Source of the DNA: Moheibacter stercoris
GTDB taxonomy: Bacteria > Bacteroidota > Bacteroidia > Flavobacteriales > Weeksellaceae
Length of the DNA stretch: 43,748 bases
NCBI RefSeq assembly: GCF_040545805.1
Contig: NZ_JBEPMO010000019.1
Coordinates: 1-43,748 of the forward strand
Reading direction: 5' to 3'
Below, piece by piece: positions 23,706 to 32,156 of this stretch (position 1 is the first letter of the stretch; each line of letters opens with the position of its first letter). Under the pieces are notes generated by a model. It was not told where the DNA came from. It did not search any database and worked only from the letters and a program-made list of their open reading frames with translations. The translations under genes and the position numbers were made by a program.

Positions 23706-24620
23706 TTAGAATTTATAGATTACTTCGGTGTCAAAATCTTTTAAATGCAATTTAGCGTTTTCGTAGTCTTTGGTAAAGCCTAGAATGTAGCCGCCACCAC
23801 CAGATCCACATAACTTCAAATAATAAGAATTGGTTTGAATGCCGTATTGCCAAGCGTCTAATAATCTTTGTGGAATCATCGGTTTGAAATGCAAGAAAGC
23901 CCAAGTCGATAATTTTTTCAAATTGGCAAACAATGGATTGACATCACCTTTGACAAATGCATCGATACAAGCGTTGTTATATTTGATAAACTCTTCTTTC
24001 AAGGTTTTACGGAATCCTTCATGTTTCAATTTGTCAAAAAAGATCTGAACCATGGGAGCGGTTTCTCCAGGTGCACCTGAATTGACTAAAAATATAGCTC
24101 CTTTGCCTTCTTTTTGTTCGGGTAAACCTACGGTTGAAATATCGGTTTTGGAATTGATCAACAAGGGTAAGTTTAAGTAACAAATCAAAGGGTCAATTCC
24201 TGAACTTTTTCCATGGAAAAAGGATTCCATTTTGGAGAAAGTTTCTTTTAATTTCCCGATGGATTCTTTGGTAATTCCTTCTGAGGTGTCAATTTTGTTG
24301 AGGGCGTAACGATCGTAAATCGCTGCGACCAAAGCACCTGAGCTCCCGACTCCATATCCTTGTGGGATGGTTGAGTCGAAATACATCCCTTTCTCAATGT
24401 CTTCATTTAACAAAGAAATGTCGAAGTCTTCAGAAAAATTCTTTTCTAAGTATTCAGCAAATCGATCGATGCTTTCATTGGAAACTTTTCCTTCTGCTTT
24501 TTGATCAAATTTCAACGAACCTTTGTAGGTGTTGTAAGGAATGGTCAATCCTTTGGAATCTTCTATGATTCCATATTCTCCAAAAAGAAGAATTTTCGCG
24601 TAAAACAAAGGGTTTCTCAT
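23706..24620 (-). CDS. GHMP kinase, probable mevalonate kinase
   Basis: A 304-residue GHMP-superfamily kinase. Motif 1 is KILLFGEYGII, the ATP-binding motif 2 is PQGYGVGSSGALVAAIYDRY, and motif 3 is LKLCGSGGGGYILGF at the C-terminus. HGKSSGIDPLICYLNLPLL fits mevalonate kinase, so ATP-dependent phosphorylation of mevalonate is the best call; phosphomevalonate kinase or a related GHMP enzyme is the alternative. It heads an operon with the small GNAT and UbiA, matching the mevalonate-type isoprenoid route of flavobacteria. A good promoter lies directly upstream. Confidence 0.85.
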   Translation of the reverse strand: MRNPLFYAKILLFGEYGIIEDSKGLTIPYNTYKGSLKFDQKAEGKVSNESIDRFAEYLEKNFSEDFDISLLNEDIEKGMYFDSTIPQGYGVGSSGALVAAIYDRYALNKIDTSEGITKESIGKLKETFSKMESFFHGKSSGIDPLICYLNLPLLINSKTDISTVGLPEQKEGKGAIFLVNSGAPGETAPMVQIFFDKLKHEGFRKTLKEEFIKYNNACIDAFVKGDVNPLFANLKKLSTWAFLHFKPMIPQRLLDAWQYGIQTNSYYLKLCGSGGGGYILGFTKDYENAKLHLKDFDTEVIYKF

Positions 24621-24637
24621 CAGGTTAAATTACGTTG

Positions 24638-24645
24638 CAAATATA
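24638..24645 (-). promoter_or_regulatory. -7 element of the mevalonate kinase operon (TATATTTG)
   Basis: The minus strand reads TTG, 16 bases, TATATTTG, then 17 bases to the ATG. Both elements match the Bacteroidota consensus. The downstream ATTTAACCTGATG is nearly identical to the leader of the PfkB gene at 42828. Confidence 0.65.
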
Positions 24646-24816
24646 TGAATTATTTGATTGTCAATGATATGTTAAAGGCAAATTCTGTGCCGTTATCTTC
24701 GAAGTTTTTTCTGAAAGAATTAGAGTAAATCTTCTGATTATATTCTTTAATTATATATTTTTAGATTTTACAGTTAAAATTATAAAACTCGTTTTGGACT
24801 ACAAACTTTGAAAACC

Positions 24817-26052
24817 ATGAAAGATAAAATACACAATGAAAATCCGCTGTCAAATCTTGAGAGTTTAATGGAAATGCAAAAAATACTTGTGAAGAGGGAA
24901 GCGAAAAAAAGTTGTAAATTTTATTTTACAAATAATTCAGGAGATCAAATTGTCAGAGAAATTCATAATGCTGGATTATTTACATTTAATAAACTTAAAA
25001 CCGGAGTCTCTTATATAAAAACATCTTATACTGTTGAAGTTAATGGTTTCTCAGTGAAGATAGACCCAAATAACCCTAAAAGTAATTCTCTGGAAAAAGT
25101 TGTCAATCTAATGCGTAAAGCGTATAAAGAATTACAATACGATACTCTTTCCGAGTTGAATCCCATAAACTATAAAGAGGCAAAGAGTAAAATAGATGCA
25201 GACGCAAGAAAACTGTTTCCTCCAAGTAATACAATTACTCTTGCAAGCCTTGTTGAATTAAGTGCAAGATTATTACCACAAGATAAAGAGGTTATATCCA
25301 TAAAACACTTTTCTCAAAAAAACATATTTAATAATGAAGCCAATAATATAATCGAAAAAATTAATAAGCCAGATTTTATCGAAAACCAGATGGAAAGAAG
25401 TTTTAAAAATAATAATGAGGAAATAAAATCAAAGTTAACTGATTTTCAAGTTTTCTCAATATGTGGTGGGGTAGAAGAAAGTTATTTAAGAAAACTAAGC
25501 AAGAAATTTTTCACAGATCCAAATAGCATAAGTCAGAAGGAAATTTTTGAGGCGCATCAAGCAATTAATAACCTCATCATAGAACAAGGTATGGAAGTGG
25601 TTAAATTTATAATGACGTTGCCACCTTTGCCCTTTGGAGCCATGAATGCTGATAGAATTTTTAGCGAGTTTGAAAAAAGAAGAAATTTAAATGATTTTCC
25701 CACATTAAGATTATCACTAGGCAAAGGAAAGGCAAAACTTATTGTTTCATTCTTTACCAAAAAAGGGAAAATAGATAATAGTGTTTTGGAAGTTAAGGAC
25801 AAAGAAACTAAGAAAGTTATAATGATGATTGATAGAACGGGAAAAGTTCTACCTTCTGAAGATGCTAAAAATATAATTCCAACACTTCTTTTGTTTAAAG
25901 AAATAAATAAAGATGAAAATGAATTAGAAAAACTAATTTTAAATTACGGCTTAGAAACGGGCGAATGTGGAGTTTGTGGTCGTGCACTTACGAATCCTGC
26001 TTCTCTACAAAGAGGGATAGGACCAGTTTGTGACCATTTTAGAAATAATTAA
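24817..26052 (+). CDS. Unknown protein with C-terminal zinc-finger-like motif (DUF6011-like)
   Basis: A 411-residue protein that I do not recognise over most of its length. ATG 24817 is preferred over the in-frame TTG three codons upstream. The body is lysine- and asparagine-rich, mostly helical-looking, with no membrane segment. The last 30 residues contain C384-x2-C387-x17-C405-x-H407 within ECGVCGRALTNPASLQRG and GPVCDHF. This resembles the CxxCGR-L-x-P-S-x-GIGPxC tail seen on many phage and nucleic-acid-related proteins. Codon choice differs from the neighbours: ATA and AGA are frequent, whereas polA and the arg genes favour ATT/ATC and CGT/CGA. It is a lone plus-strand gene between two minus-strand operons, consistent with horizontal acquisition. 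Confidence 0.7.
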   Translation: MKDKIHNENPLSNLESLMEMQKILVKREAKKSCKFYFTNNSGDQIVREIHNAGLFTFNKLKTGVSYIKTSYTVEVNGFSVKIDPNNPKSNSLEKVVNLMRKAYKELQYDTLSELNPINYKEAKSKIDADARKLFPPSNTITLASLVELSARLLPQDKEVISIKHFSQKNIFNNEANNIIEKINKPDFIENQMERSFKNNNEEIKSKLTDFQVFSICGGVEESYLRKLSKKFFTDPNSISQKEIFEAHQAINNLIIEQGMEVVKFIMTLPPLPFGAMNADRIFSEFEKRRNLNDFPTLRLSLGKGKAKLIVSFFTKKGKIDNSVLEVKDKETKKVIMMIDRTGKVLPSEDAKNIIPTLLLFKEINKDENELEKLILNYGLETGECGVCGRALTNPASLQRGIGPVCDHFRNN

Positions 26053-26053
26053 A

Positions 26054-27022
26054 TCACGGTACTTTGACTTCTAATACTGTTGCATGAGAAGAAATGATTT
26101 TAAATTCTTTGACAGAAGCAGGAATTAGGGCTGATTCGAATTTTTTTAATTCAATTCCGCCAAATTCGGTTTGAAGTTTAAGTTGACCTTCTGTGCAAAT
26201 CAAGATTTTCATTTCTTCATTGCTGGAAACTGCTATTTCTTGGTCGCCTGAATATATTTTAGATTCAAAATAAGGTGTTTCCAAGAGGTTTTCCAGCTGA
26301 TTATTGGATAAAGTATAGTCTGTTTTTATTTTTTCGATGGGATGGAAATCAATTGCGTCCAAAGCCAGTTCAGTATGCAATTCACGTTTTTTTCCGTCTT
26401 TGTCAATACGGTTGTAATCGTAAATACGATAGGTGATGTCAGATGCTTGTTGTATTTCGGCTAAAATAACACCCGCACCAATGGCATGAACACGTCCAGA
26501 AGGTAAGTAGAGGACGTCACCTTTTTCGACAGAAACTTTGTTCATGACCTTTTCCAAAGTTTCGTTTTCGAGATGATTTTGATAGGATTCTGGTGTCATT
26601 TCATCTTGAAATCCGATGATCAATTCAGCATCCTCTTTGGCTTCTATAATGTACCACATTTCGGTTTTTCCAAAGGAATTATGGCGTTTTTTTGCCAACT
26701 CATCATTGGGGTGAACTTGTACCGATAAGGGTTCAGCAGCATCAATGAATTTGATTAAAAGGGGAAATTCGGATTGGAATTTCGCCCAAACTTTATTACC
26801 CATTAATTCTCCTTTGTACTTGAGAATTAGATCTTTTAAGTTTTGGCCTTTTAAAGGACCATTTTCCACTTCGCTAACAAATCCATCTAGACAAGAAATG
26901 CTCCAAATTTCACCTAATTTATCCATACGCAAATCCTCAGAAAGAACTTCATTGAGTTCGTTTCCGCCCCAAATTCGATATTGGGGAATGGGTTTGAATT
27001 TTAATGGATACAATTTCATCAT
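26054..27022 (-). CDS. manA: Mannose-6-phosphate isomerase, class I
   Basis: Interconverts mannose-6-phosphate and fructose-6-phosphate, feeding GDP-mannose synthesis. The 322 residues are the short Firmicutes/Bacteroidota form. Zinc-ligand motifs are SVQVHPND and GKTEMWYII, with the later GRVHAIGAG, in the jelly-roll fold. The start has two adjacent ATGs; the first (27022) overlaps the upstream stop codon as ATGA, suggesting translational coupling. It is the last gene of a four-gene minus-strand operon and faces the unknown zinc-motif gene, with only one base between the two stop codons and no obvious hairpin. Confidence 0.93.
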   Translation of the reverse strand: MMKLYPLKFKPIPQYRIWGGNELNEVLSEDLRMDKLGEIWSISCLDGFVSEVENGPLKGQNLKDLILKYKGELMGNKVWAKFQSEFPLLIKFIDAAEPLSVQVHPNDELAKKRHNSFGKTEMWYIIEAKEDAELIIGFQDEMTPESYQNHLENETLEKVMNKVSVEKGDVLYLPSGRVHAIGAGVILAEIQQASDITYRIYDYNRIDKDGKKRELHTELALDAIDFHPIEKIKTDYTLSNNQLENLLETPYFESKIYSGDQEIAVSSNEEMKILICTEGQLKLQTEFGGIELKKFESALIPASVKEFKIISSHATVLEVKVP

Positions 27023-27555
27023 GAAAAATAAGAATTGAAAAAGGAATCTTCTAATTTTTGTTTGTCTTCATCATTGTCATAGGTGATGGTAACCATAAAT
27101 TCCTTTTCCAAAATTTCTGCCAAATATACGTCAGAAACGTATTGATAATTGGATTCTTTATGCAGAATCTGCGAACGGATTAGATAATAATCTTGATTTT
27201 GAATGGTTTTTCGTTCCAATTGAACTTCGGCCGAAAAGGCTTCGGTATTGTATCCTTTTTTATAGGCTTCTACCAATGTGAAGGCGTAAATATCTAAGGT
27301 TAAGCTTTTTAAATTATGACTTTCTTGGTAATTAACCTTTAGGAAATTGACATGTGATTCTTCGGGTTTGTAAACTTCCAACAAAGGATTTTTACCTCCT
27401 AAAAAATCTACGATATAATTTTCTAGTTTGATTTCGAATTCTTCAGGAACTTGATAATTCCAATGGATAGAGTCCAATTGTATCTTCATTTGTCCAAAAC
27501 TAAATTGGACAAAAAATAGGAAAACCACAGTTGTTAGAAATTTGAATCTGTTCAT
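27019..27555 (-). CDS. Exported protein of unknown function
   Basis: A 178-residue protein with an N-terminal signal peptide (FLTTVVFLFFVQFSFGQ, cleavage likely near residue 21). The mature part is mixed alpha/beta with no motif I recognise. It overlaps hutG upstream and manA downstream by four bases each (ATGA), so it is tightly coupled to both. The neighbours are cytosolic metabolic enzymes and offer no clear clue to its role. Confidence 0.75.
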   Translation of the reverse strand: MNRFKFLTTVVFLFFVQFSFGQMKIQLDSIHWNYQVPEEFEIKLENYIVDFLGGKNPLLEVYKPEESHVNFLKVNYQESHNLKSLTLDIYAFTLVEAYKKGYNTEAFSAEVQLERKTIQNQDYYLIRSQILHKESNYQYVSDVYLAEILEKEFMVTITYDNDEDKQKLEDSFFNSYFS

Positions 27556-28493
27556 GCTAAAAATTCTCCTATTAAATGTGCCGCCAATTTCGCGGTTCTA
27601 TTGTCTTGGTCATATTCTGGATTCAATTCCACCACATCAAAAACTTTGACCTTTTTGGATTGAATGATTGTTTGAATAATCGTTTTTACTTGGATAGGAG
27701 TTAAGCCATTTGCGCAAGGAGCACTCACGCCAGGAGCAAAAGCACCATCCAAAACGTCTAGATCCAAACTCAAATAGATGCAATCAAATTTTTCGATATA
27801 GTCTTGAAGTTGTTTCAAGGATTGCTCTAAATTTCGTTGTACTTCGTCTGCAAGAATGGTTGTGATTCCTAATTCTTTGGCGCGTTCAAACAAAGCTGAG
27901 GTGTTCCCTAAAGGTTGAATCCCGATGCAAAAGTAATTGAACGGACGATCGTTTTCTTGGCAGAATTGAGCCATTTCAAAAAACGGAGTTCCCGAAGTAC
28001 TGCCTTCTACTGGGATTCGTATGTCAAAATGCGCATCGATGTTGATGACTCCGATATTGAAGTATTGTTTGGCCAATCCTAAATAATTTCCCAAAGCTGT
28101 TTCATGTCCGCCTCCTAAAATGATAGGAAGTTTATGGTGACGAACTAGTTCTGAAACCAATTCAACTTGAACTTCTCTAGATTCTTCTAAATTTCCATCT
28201 TCCAACTTTACATTTCCAAAGTCTTGAATTTTGGTTGTTGTATTTTGGTGATACGGTAAATTAGCAAGGGCTTTACGTATAAGATCGGGTGCATTTTTCG
28301 CTCCAACTCTTCCTTTGTTTCTTTTCACTCCTTCGTCGGAGCAAAATCCCAATAAAGCAATGCTGGGGTCAGAATCGATTTCAAGCGAATTGAAATTTTT
28401 CAATTCCACTACTTGATGCCATCTTTTGCCCAATTCGCCGTCTTCATCATCAAAACGACCTGTCCAAATGGATTCTTTTGGTAATTCAATCAT
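27552..28493 (-). CDS. hutG: Formimidoylglutamase (ureohydrolase superfamily)
   Basis: A manganese-dependent ureohydrolase, 313 residues. Metal-binding motifs are GGGHETALGN, NIDAHFDIR and SLDLDVLDGAFAPGVSAP. GFCSDEGVKRNKGRVGAKNAPD near the N-terminus is typical of the formimidoylglutamase branch rather than arginase or agmatinase. The expected reaction is hydrolysis of N-formimidoyl-glutamate to glutamate and formamide in histidine breakdown. No other hut genes lie in the window, so the pathway is not confirmed by context. An agmatinase-like role remains possible. It lies two bases after the UPF0126 gene. Confidence 0.85.
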   Translation of the reverse strand: MIELPKESIWTGRFDDEDGELGKRWHQVVELKNFNSLEIDSDPSIALLGFCSDEGVKRNKGRVGAKNAPDLIRKALANLPYHQNTTTKIQDFGNVKLEDGNLEESREVQVELVSELVRHHKLPIILGGGHETALGNYLGLAKQYFNIGVINIDAHFDIRIPVEGSTSGTPFFEMAQFCQENDRPFNYFCIGIQPLGNTSALFERAKELGITTILADEVQRNLEQSLKQLQDYIEKFDCIYLSLDLDVLDGAFAPGVSAPCANGLTPIQVKTIIQTIIQSKKVKVFDVVELNPEYDQDNRTAKLAAHLIGEFLA

Positions 28494-28495
28494 AG

Positions 28496-29104
28496 TTAAC
28501 GAAATTTAGGAATCGACCAATGATAATATACAGCCAAAACTCGAATGGCCATAATTAACGAACCCGAAAGGATGAAATTTAGGGTTCTATGCACATCGAA
28601 TTGGTATAAAATTAAAAATAAAATCGCTCCAGCTAAACAAGCGGTTGCATAAATTTCTTTTCGAAAAATAACTGGAATGGAATTGGTTAACATATCTCTA
28701 AAAACTCCACCCATCACTGCGGTAAACATTCCCATAATGGCTGCAATAACCGGATGAAAACCTAATTCCAAAGTTTTTTCGGTTCCCAAAATGGTAAAAA
28801 GTGCAATTCCCATGGTGTCAAACAACATCAATTGTTTTCGGTATTTATCCAAATACGTGTAAAAAAGTCGCATCAAAAGGATTCCAAAAAATATGGCATA
28901 AATGAAATTCACATCATTGATCCAGACCAAAGGATAACTTCCCAAAAGCATATCACGCAAACTACCACCTCCAATGGAAGTTATAAATGCGATAAACGTT
29001 ACGCCAAACCAATCTTGACCTGTAGATTTTTCGCCAGCAGCCAAAGATCCAGAAATAGCAAACACAATCGTTCCAAGTATTTCAAAAATATATTGAATCG
29101 CCAT
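28496..29104 (-). CDS. UPF0126/TRIC-type membrane channel family protein
   Basis: A 202-residue membrane protein with about seven hydrophobic segments and an internal repeat. The two halves each carry the signature GG-x-x-RD: IGGGSLRDMLLG early and VMGGVFRDMLTN later. This is the YicG/YadS family, related to trimeric intracellular cation channels, and members have been crystallised as potassium-permeable trimers. It is the first gene of the minus-strand operon leading to manA. A weak -7 element TACTTTTA (29135-29128) precedes it. Confidence 0.9.
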   Translation of the reverse strand: MAIQYIFEILGTIVFAISGSLAAGEKSTGQDWFGVTFIAFITSIGGGSLRDMLLGSYPLVWINDVNFIYAIFFGILLMRLFYTYLDKYRKQLMLFDTMGIALFTILGTEKTLELGFHPVIAAIMGMFTAVMGGVFRDMLTNSIPVIFRKEIYATACLAGAILFLILYQFDVHRTLNFILSGSLIMAIRVLAVYYHWSIPKFR

Positions 29105-29200
29105 AGAAAGCCCAATTTTTGACTGTGTAAAAGTAATTAAAGAAATTCATTCGACATTTTATTATGGGATTTTTATATATTTAAAACCTATTATAGAAGG

Positions 29201-30157
29201 ATGAAGAAGGGAGCGATTGCATTTTATAACACGGAAAATTTTTTTGATACAGTAGATGATCCTGAAAAGCTTGAAAATGAGTTCACTCCTGTTGGGAGTC
29301 GAAAATGGACGCCTCAACGCTACCAAATTAAAGTTGGGAAAATTAGTAGTGTGATTAGTGAAATAGGAAAAACTGAAACTGGTGAGCCTCCTATTTTTAT
29401 TGGCTTAGCTGAAATCGAAAATGACAATGTTTTGCGAGATTTGGTTCAATCTCAACATTTGTTGCCTTACAACTATGATTTTATCCATTTCGATTCTTTG
29501 GACGAAAGGGGAGTAGATACTGCGATTTTGTATCGAAGAGAATACGTGCATCCTATTCATTCAGAACCTTTGCGAACTTTGTATTATCGCCAAGATGGAA
29601 TTTCAGAAGATTATACACGAGATGTTTTGTATGTTCAATTCAAATTAGGGCATCAAACCATCCATGTTTTGGTTGCGCATTTGCCCTCTCGAAGAGATTT
29701 GGATGTAAATCGAAATTTTCGCAACACCGTCATGCAAGAAATTCGTGAAAAAATTGACGAAATTTTGTTTGAAGATCCTCATTCCAAAATTATTTTGCTA
29801 GGAGATATGAATGGGAATCCAAAAGATATGGATGCGACCAATATTTTGCATACTATCAATTCAATTCCTGAAAACTTTAGTGATTTGTACAATCCGATGA
29901 TGAATTTTGGACGAAATATAGGTTCCTTGAAACACGAAGGTCGATGGATTTTGTTTGATCAAATCATAGTTTCGAAGGGATTTTTTATGGAAGAAGAATT
30001 CCCTGTGCGATTTGAATCGGCTCATATTTACAATGATCGTTCTGTGCAAGAATGGGACAGAAGATTCAAAGGTTCACCCTTTCGTACGTATGCAGGAACG
30101 AAATATTTAGGAGGGTATAGTGATCATTTTCCTGTATATGCGATTATAAATTATTAA
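29201..30157 (+). CDS. Endonuclease/exonuclease/phosphatase family protein
   Basis: A 318-residue EEP-superfamily hydrolase without a signal peptide. Order of motifs: FYNTENFFDT (Asn/Glu), GLAEIEND (metal Glu), DERGVDTAILYRRE, VAHLPSRRD (His), LLGDMNGNP (Asp/Asn), and GGYSDHFPVYA (terminal Asp-His). All catalytic positions are present. The substrate may be DNA, a phospholipid or an inositol phosphate; the sequence does not decide. The ATG at 29201 follows AGAAGG. It is followed 24 bases later by deoC, whose promoter overlaps this gene's stop codon. Confidence 0.87.
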   Translation: MKKGAIAFYNTENFFDTVDDPEKLENEFTPVGSRKWTPQRYQIKVGKISSVISEIGKTETGEPPIFIGLAEIENDNVLRDLVQSQHLLPYNYDFIHFDSLDERGVDTAILYRREYVHPIHSEPLRTLYYRQDGISEDYTRDVLYVQFKLGHQTIHVLVAHLPSRRDLDVNRNFRNTVMQEIREKIDEILFEDPHSKIILLGDMNGNPKDMDATNILHTINSIPENFSDLYNPMMNFGRNIGSLKHEGRWILFDQIIVSKGFFMEEEFPVRFESAHIYNDRSVQEWDRRFKGSPFRTYAGTKYLGGYSDHFPVYAIINY

Positions 30158-30162
30158 TTTTG
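30155..30162 (+). promoter_or_regulatory. -7 element of deoC (TAATTTTG)
   Basis: A TAnnTTTG match whose first three bases are the stop codon of the preceding gene. The deoC ATG at 30182 would have a leader of about 16 bases. Confidence 0.5.
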
Positions 30163-30181
30163 CCAATCAAAAATTGAGAGT

Positions 30182-30925
30182 ATGGGGTTAGGCGATTACT
30201 TAGATTCAACGTATTTAAAAACACCAAAACAGAGCGGTCTTTCTGATTCTGAGACACTTAATACAGTTCATCAGTTGGCGAAAGAAGCAATGGAAAACGA
30301 TATTTATGCCGTAATGGTTCGTCCAGATTATGTGCGATCCTTACGCATGTTGCTTGATGAAAATCAGTCCAAGGTTAAATTGGGAACTGTGATTTCATTT
30401 CCAGAAGGACGAAACACAATCGATGAGAAAATTTCGGAAGCGCAACGTGCAATTGCAGATGGTGCAGATGATTTGGACTTTGTGGTAGATTATGTGGCAT
30501 TCAAAAATGGCAATTTGGAAAAAGTTCGAGATGAAATCGAATTTTGTTCAAGATTGGGATTGAAAGCAGGAAAAGTCGTGAAATGGATTATTGAAACGGC
30601 AGCGTTGACCGACGAGGAAATTGTTGCGATCACAAAAATGATTCGTGAAATTGCAGAATCCAAACTAGCGGAATTTGATTTGAGTCAAATTTTTGTCAAA
30701 TCATCCACAGGATTCTTTGAAACACCCAATGGCGAACCAAATGGAGCCAATGAGCATGTTATCAAATTAATGTTGGAAAATGCAGGAGCACTTTCGGTGA
30801 AAGCTTCTGGTGGAGTTAGAACCAAAGAAGAAGCCGAAAAAATGATTGAATTGGGCGTAAAGAGAATTGGTACCTCTTCCGCTTTTCAAATTATTTCGGG
30901 TGGAAATGCAAACGGAACTTACTAA
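30182..30925 (+). CDS. deoC: Deoxyribose-phosphate aldolase
   Basis: Cleaves 2-deoxyribose-5-phosphate to glyceraldehyde-3-phosphate and acetaldehyde in deoxynucleoside salvage. The 247 residues match the family. The Schiff-base lysine is K173 in VKSSTGF, the partner Lys is K207 in VKASGGVR, and the catalytic Asp is D99 in DDLDFVVD. The start MGLGDYLDSTYLKTP aligns with family N-termini. It appears to be a single gene with its own promoter; no other deo genes are nearby. Confidence 0.96.
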   Translation: MGLGDYLDSTYLKTPKQSGLSDSETLNTVHQLAKEAMENDIYAVMVRPDYVRSLRMLLDENQSKVKLGTVISFPEGRNTIDEKISEAQRAIADGADDLDFVVDYVAFKNGNLEKVRDEIEFCSRLGLKAGKVVKWIIETAALTDEEIVAITKMIREIAESKLAEFDLSQIFVKSSTGFFETPNGEPNGANEHVIKLMLENAGALSVKASGGVRTKEEAEKMIELGVKRIGTSSAFQIISGGNANGTY

Positions 30926-30996
30926 CGCAATAGATTTAACGTAAATTCGTTTATTGTTTTTAAAGTTATTTCTCTAATTTTATCAAAATTTAAAAA

Positions 30997-31911
30997 ATGA
31001 ATAAATATTTTTTGTTCTCATTCCTTTTGTTTGGAATTCTTTGGAGTTGTTCCGATAGTGAACTAATTACTCCTGGCGATGAGTATTTGACTGTGATTGA
31101 ACCTGGAACTTACAGCGTCAACGTAGACGGAGTTTTGGAAGATTTCAGTTATGTGACCAACGCTGGTTCTGCAGATGAGAGTTTCATCAATGGAAATAGC
31201 ATGAGTGGCAAAAATATTACACTTACCATTCCAGAAAATTTATCAACTGGAGTATTCGGTCACATAGATGGCGCTCGAGTAACGATCAATTTTGGAGCAG
31301 ATGGTATTTACACCAATTTGGATGCAGCAGGTGAAATTTTACCTTTGAATATCAACATTACGCAAGTCAATAATTCAGTTGGAATCGTTTCAGGTACGTT
31401 TGAGGGAACTATTTTCAATCCAGTTTCGGGTGCTACCAAAATTTTGACCGATGGACAATTTTATATGATTCAATTTGAACCTACAGAATCTATGGATCGT
31501 ATTCTTAAGGCAAACTTTAACGATACTCCATTTGATTTTAGCGTAGGAGCAAAAGCAACGGGTGTTGCAACTGCGGCGGTTATCTCTGGATTCAATGTAG
31601 ATCAAGTTCAAAATTTATCGATTACAGTTCCAGGTGGAATTGCAGTTGGAAGCTATAATGAAGAAGATGAGTTTGTAATTCAAGTTCAATTGGGAACTTC
31701 TTCTAATCCAAATGATATCTATACAAATTACAATGCAACAACTGACGAATATTTACCTGTAACCTTGAATATTACGCAAATTACAGCAGATGTTGGTGGA
31801 AGAGTGAAAGGAAACTTCTCTGGAACGATTACTAAATTTGTCAATGGTGCTGCTACAGAAGAAATTGAAATTACCAATGGAGAGATTGACGTACCAGTCT
31901 TGGTACCTTAA
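30997..31911 (+). CDS. Lipoprotein with two tandem beta-rich repeats
   Basis: A 304-residue predicted lipoprotein with lipobox LWSC (Cys18). The mature chain holds two related units of about 100-110 residues. Each runs from a I-T-(L/V)-(T/P)-(I/V)-P-like strand (NITLTIPENLSTGVF; NLSITVPGGIAVGSY), through DIYTN/GIYTN and LPLNINITQV/LPVTLNITQI, to a closing G-x-F-x-GTI strand. This suggests an internal duplication of a beta-sandwich. No enzymatic motif is seen, so a surface or periplasmic binding role is only a guess. It is monocistronic, with a perfect terminator after it. Confidence 0.8.
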   Translation: MNKYFLFSFLLFGILWSCSDSELITPGDEYLTVIEPGTYSVNVDGVLEDFSYVTNAGSADESFINGNSMSGKNITLTIPENLSTGVFGHIDGARVTINFGADGIYTNLDAAGEILPLNINITQVNNSVGIVSGTFEGTIFNPVSGATKILTDGQFYMIQFEPTESMDRILKANFNDTPFDFSVGAKATGVATAAVISGFNVDQVQNLSITVPGGIAVGSYNEEDEFVIQVQLGTSSNPNDIYTNYNATTDEYLPVTLNITQITADVGGRVKGNFSGTITKFVNGAATEEIEITNGEIDVPVLVP

Positions 31912-31933
31912 TCAATTCCGTATAAACAATAAG

Positions 31934-31967
31934 AAAAAAGGATGTCTCGTTAAAGACATCCTTTTTT
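31934..31967. terminator. Bidirectional terminator after the lipoprotein gene
   Basis: Perfect 14-bp stem: AAAAAAGGATGTCT (31934-31947) pairs with AGACATCCTTTTTT (31954-31967), loop CGTTAA. It lies between the convergent lipoprotein gene and the feo operon. Confidence 0.93.
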
Positions 31968-31987
31968 TATGCAGTGTATTTTTCTAC

Positions 31988-32149
31988 TTATTTCTTCTCA
32001 GGAGATGATGTGTCATCACACCCACAACCTTTGGCGCAGCTAGATCCTTTTTTCTTTCCAAAGGAATCCTTGAACATATTAAAAATGTACCACATCGCGA
32101 TGATGAAAACGATTCCGATGAATAGATATTGAGCAATGATCCAAAACAT
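31988..32149 (-). CDS. FeoB-associated Cys-rich membrane protein
   Basis: A 53-residue protein seven bases after feoB. It has one N-terminal transmembrane helix (about residues 3-24: QYLFIGIVFIIAMWYIF), a short basic linker GKKKGS, then a cysteine cluster C38-x3-C42-x-C44 (SSCAKGCGC). This is the layout of the FeoB-associated small Cys-rich proteins, which replace or complement FeoC in many Bacteroidota and may bind iron at the FeoB exit or entry. A longer reading frame over the same bases (31984-32283) is out of phase with this family and overlaps feoB. Confidence 0.88.
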   Translation of the reverse strand: MFWIIAQYLFIGIVFIIAMWYIFNMFKDSFGKKKGSSCAKGCGCDDTSSPEKK

Positions 32150-32156
32150 AATCTTA

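Noticed and set aside
24808..24816. TTG start three codons upstream of the zinc-motif gene
   Set aside because: The ATG at 24817 is closer to usual practice, and the TTG lies in a TTTG promoter-like context.
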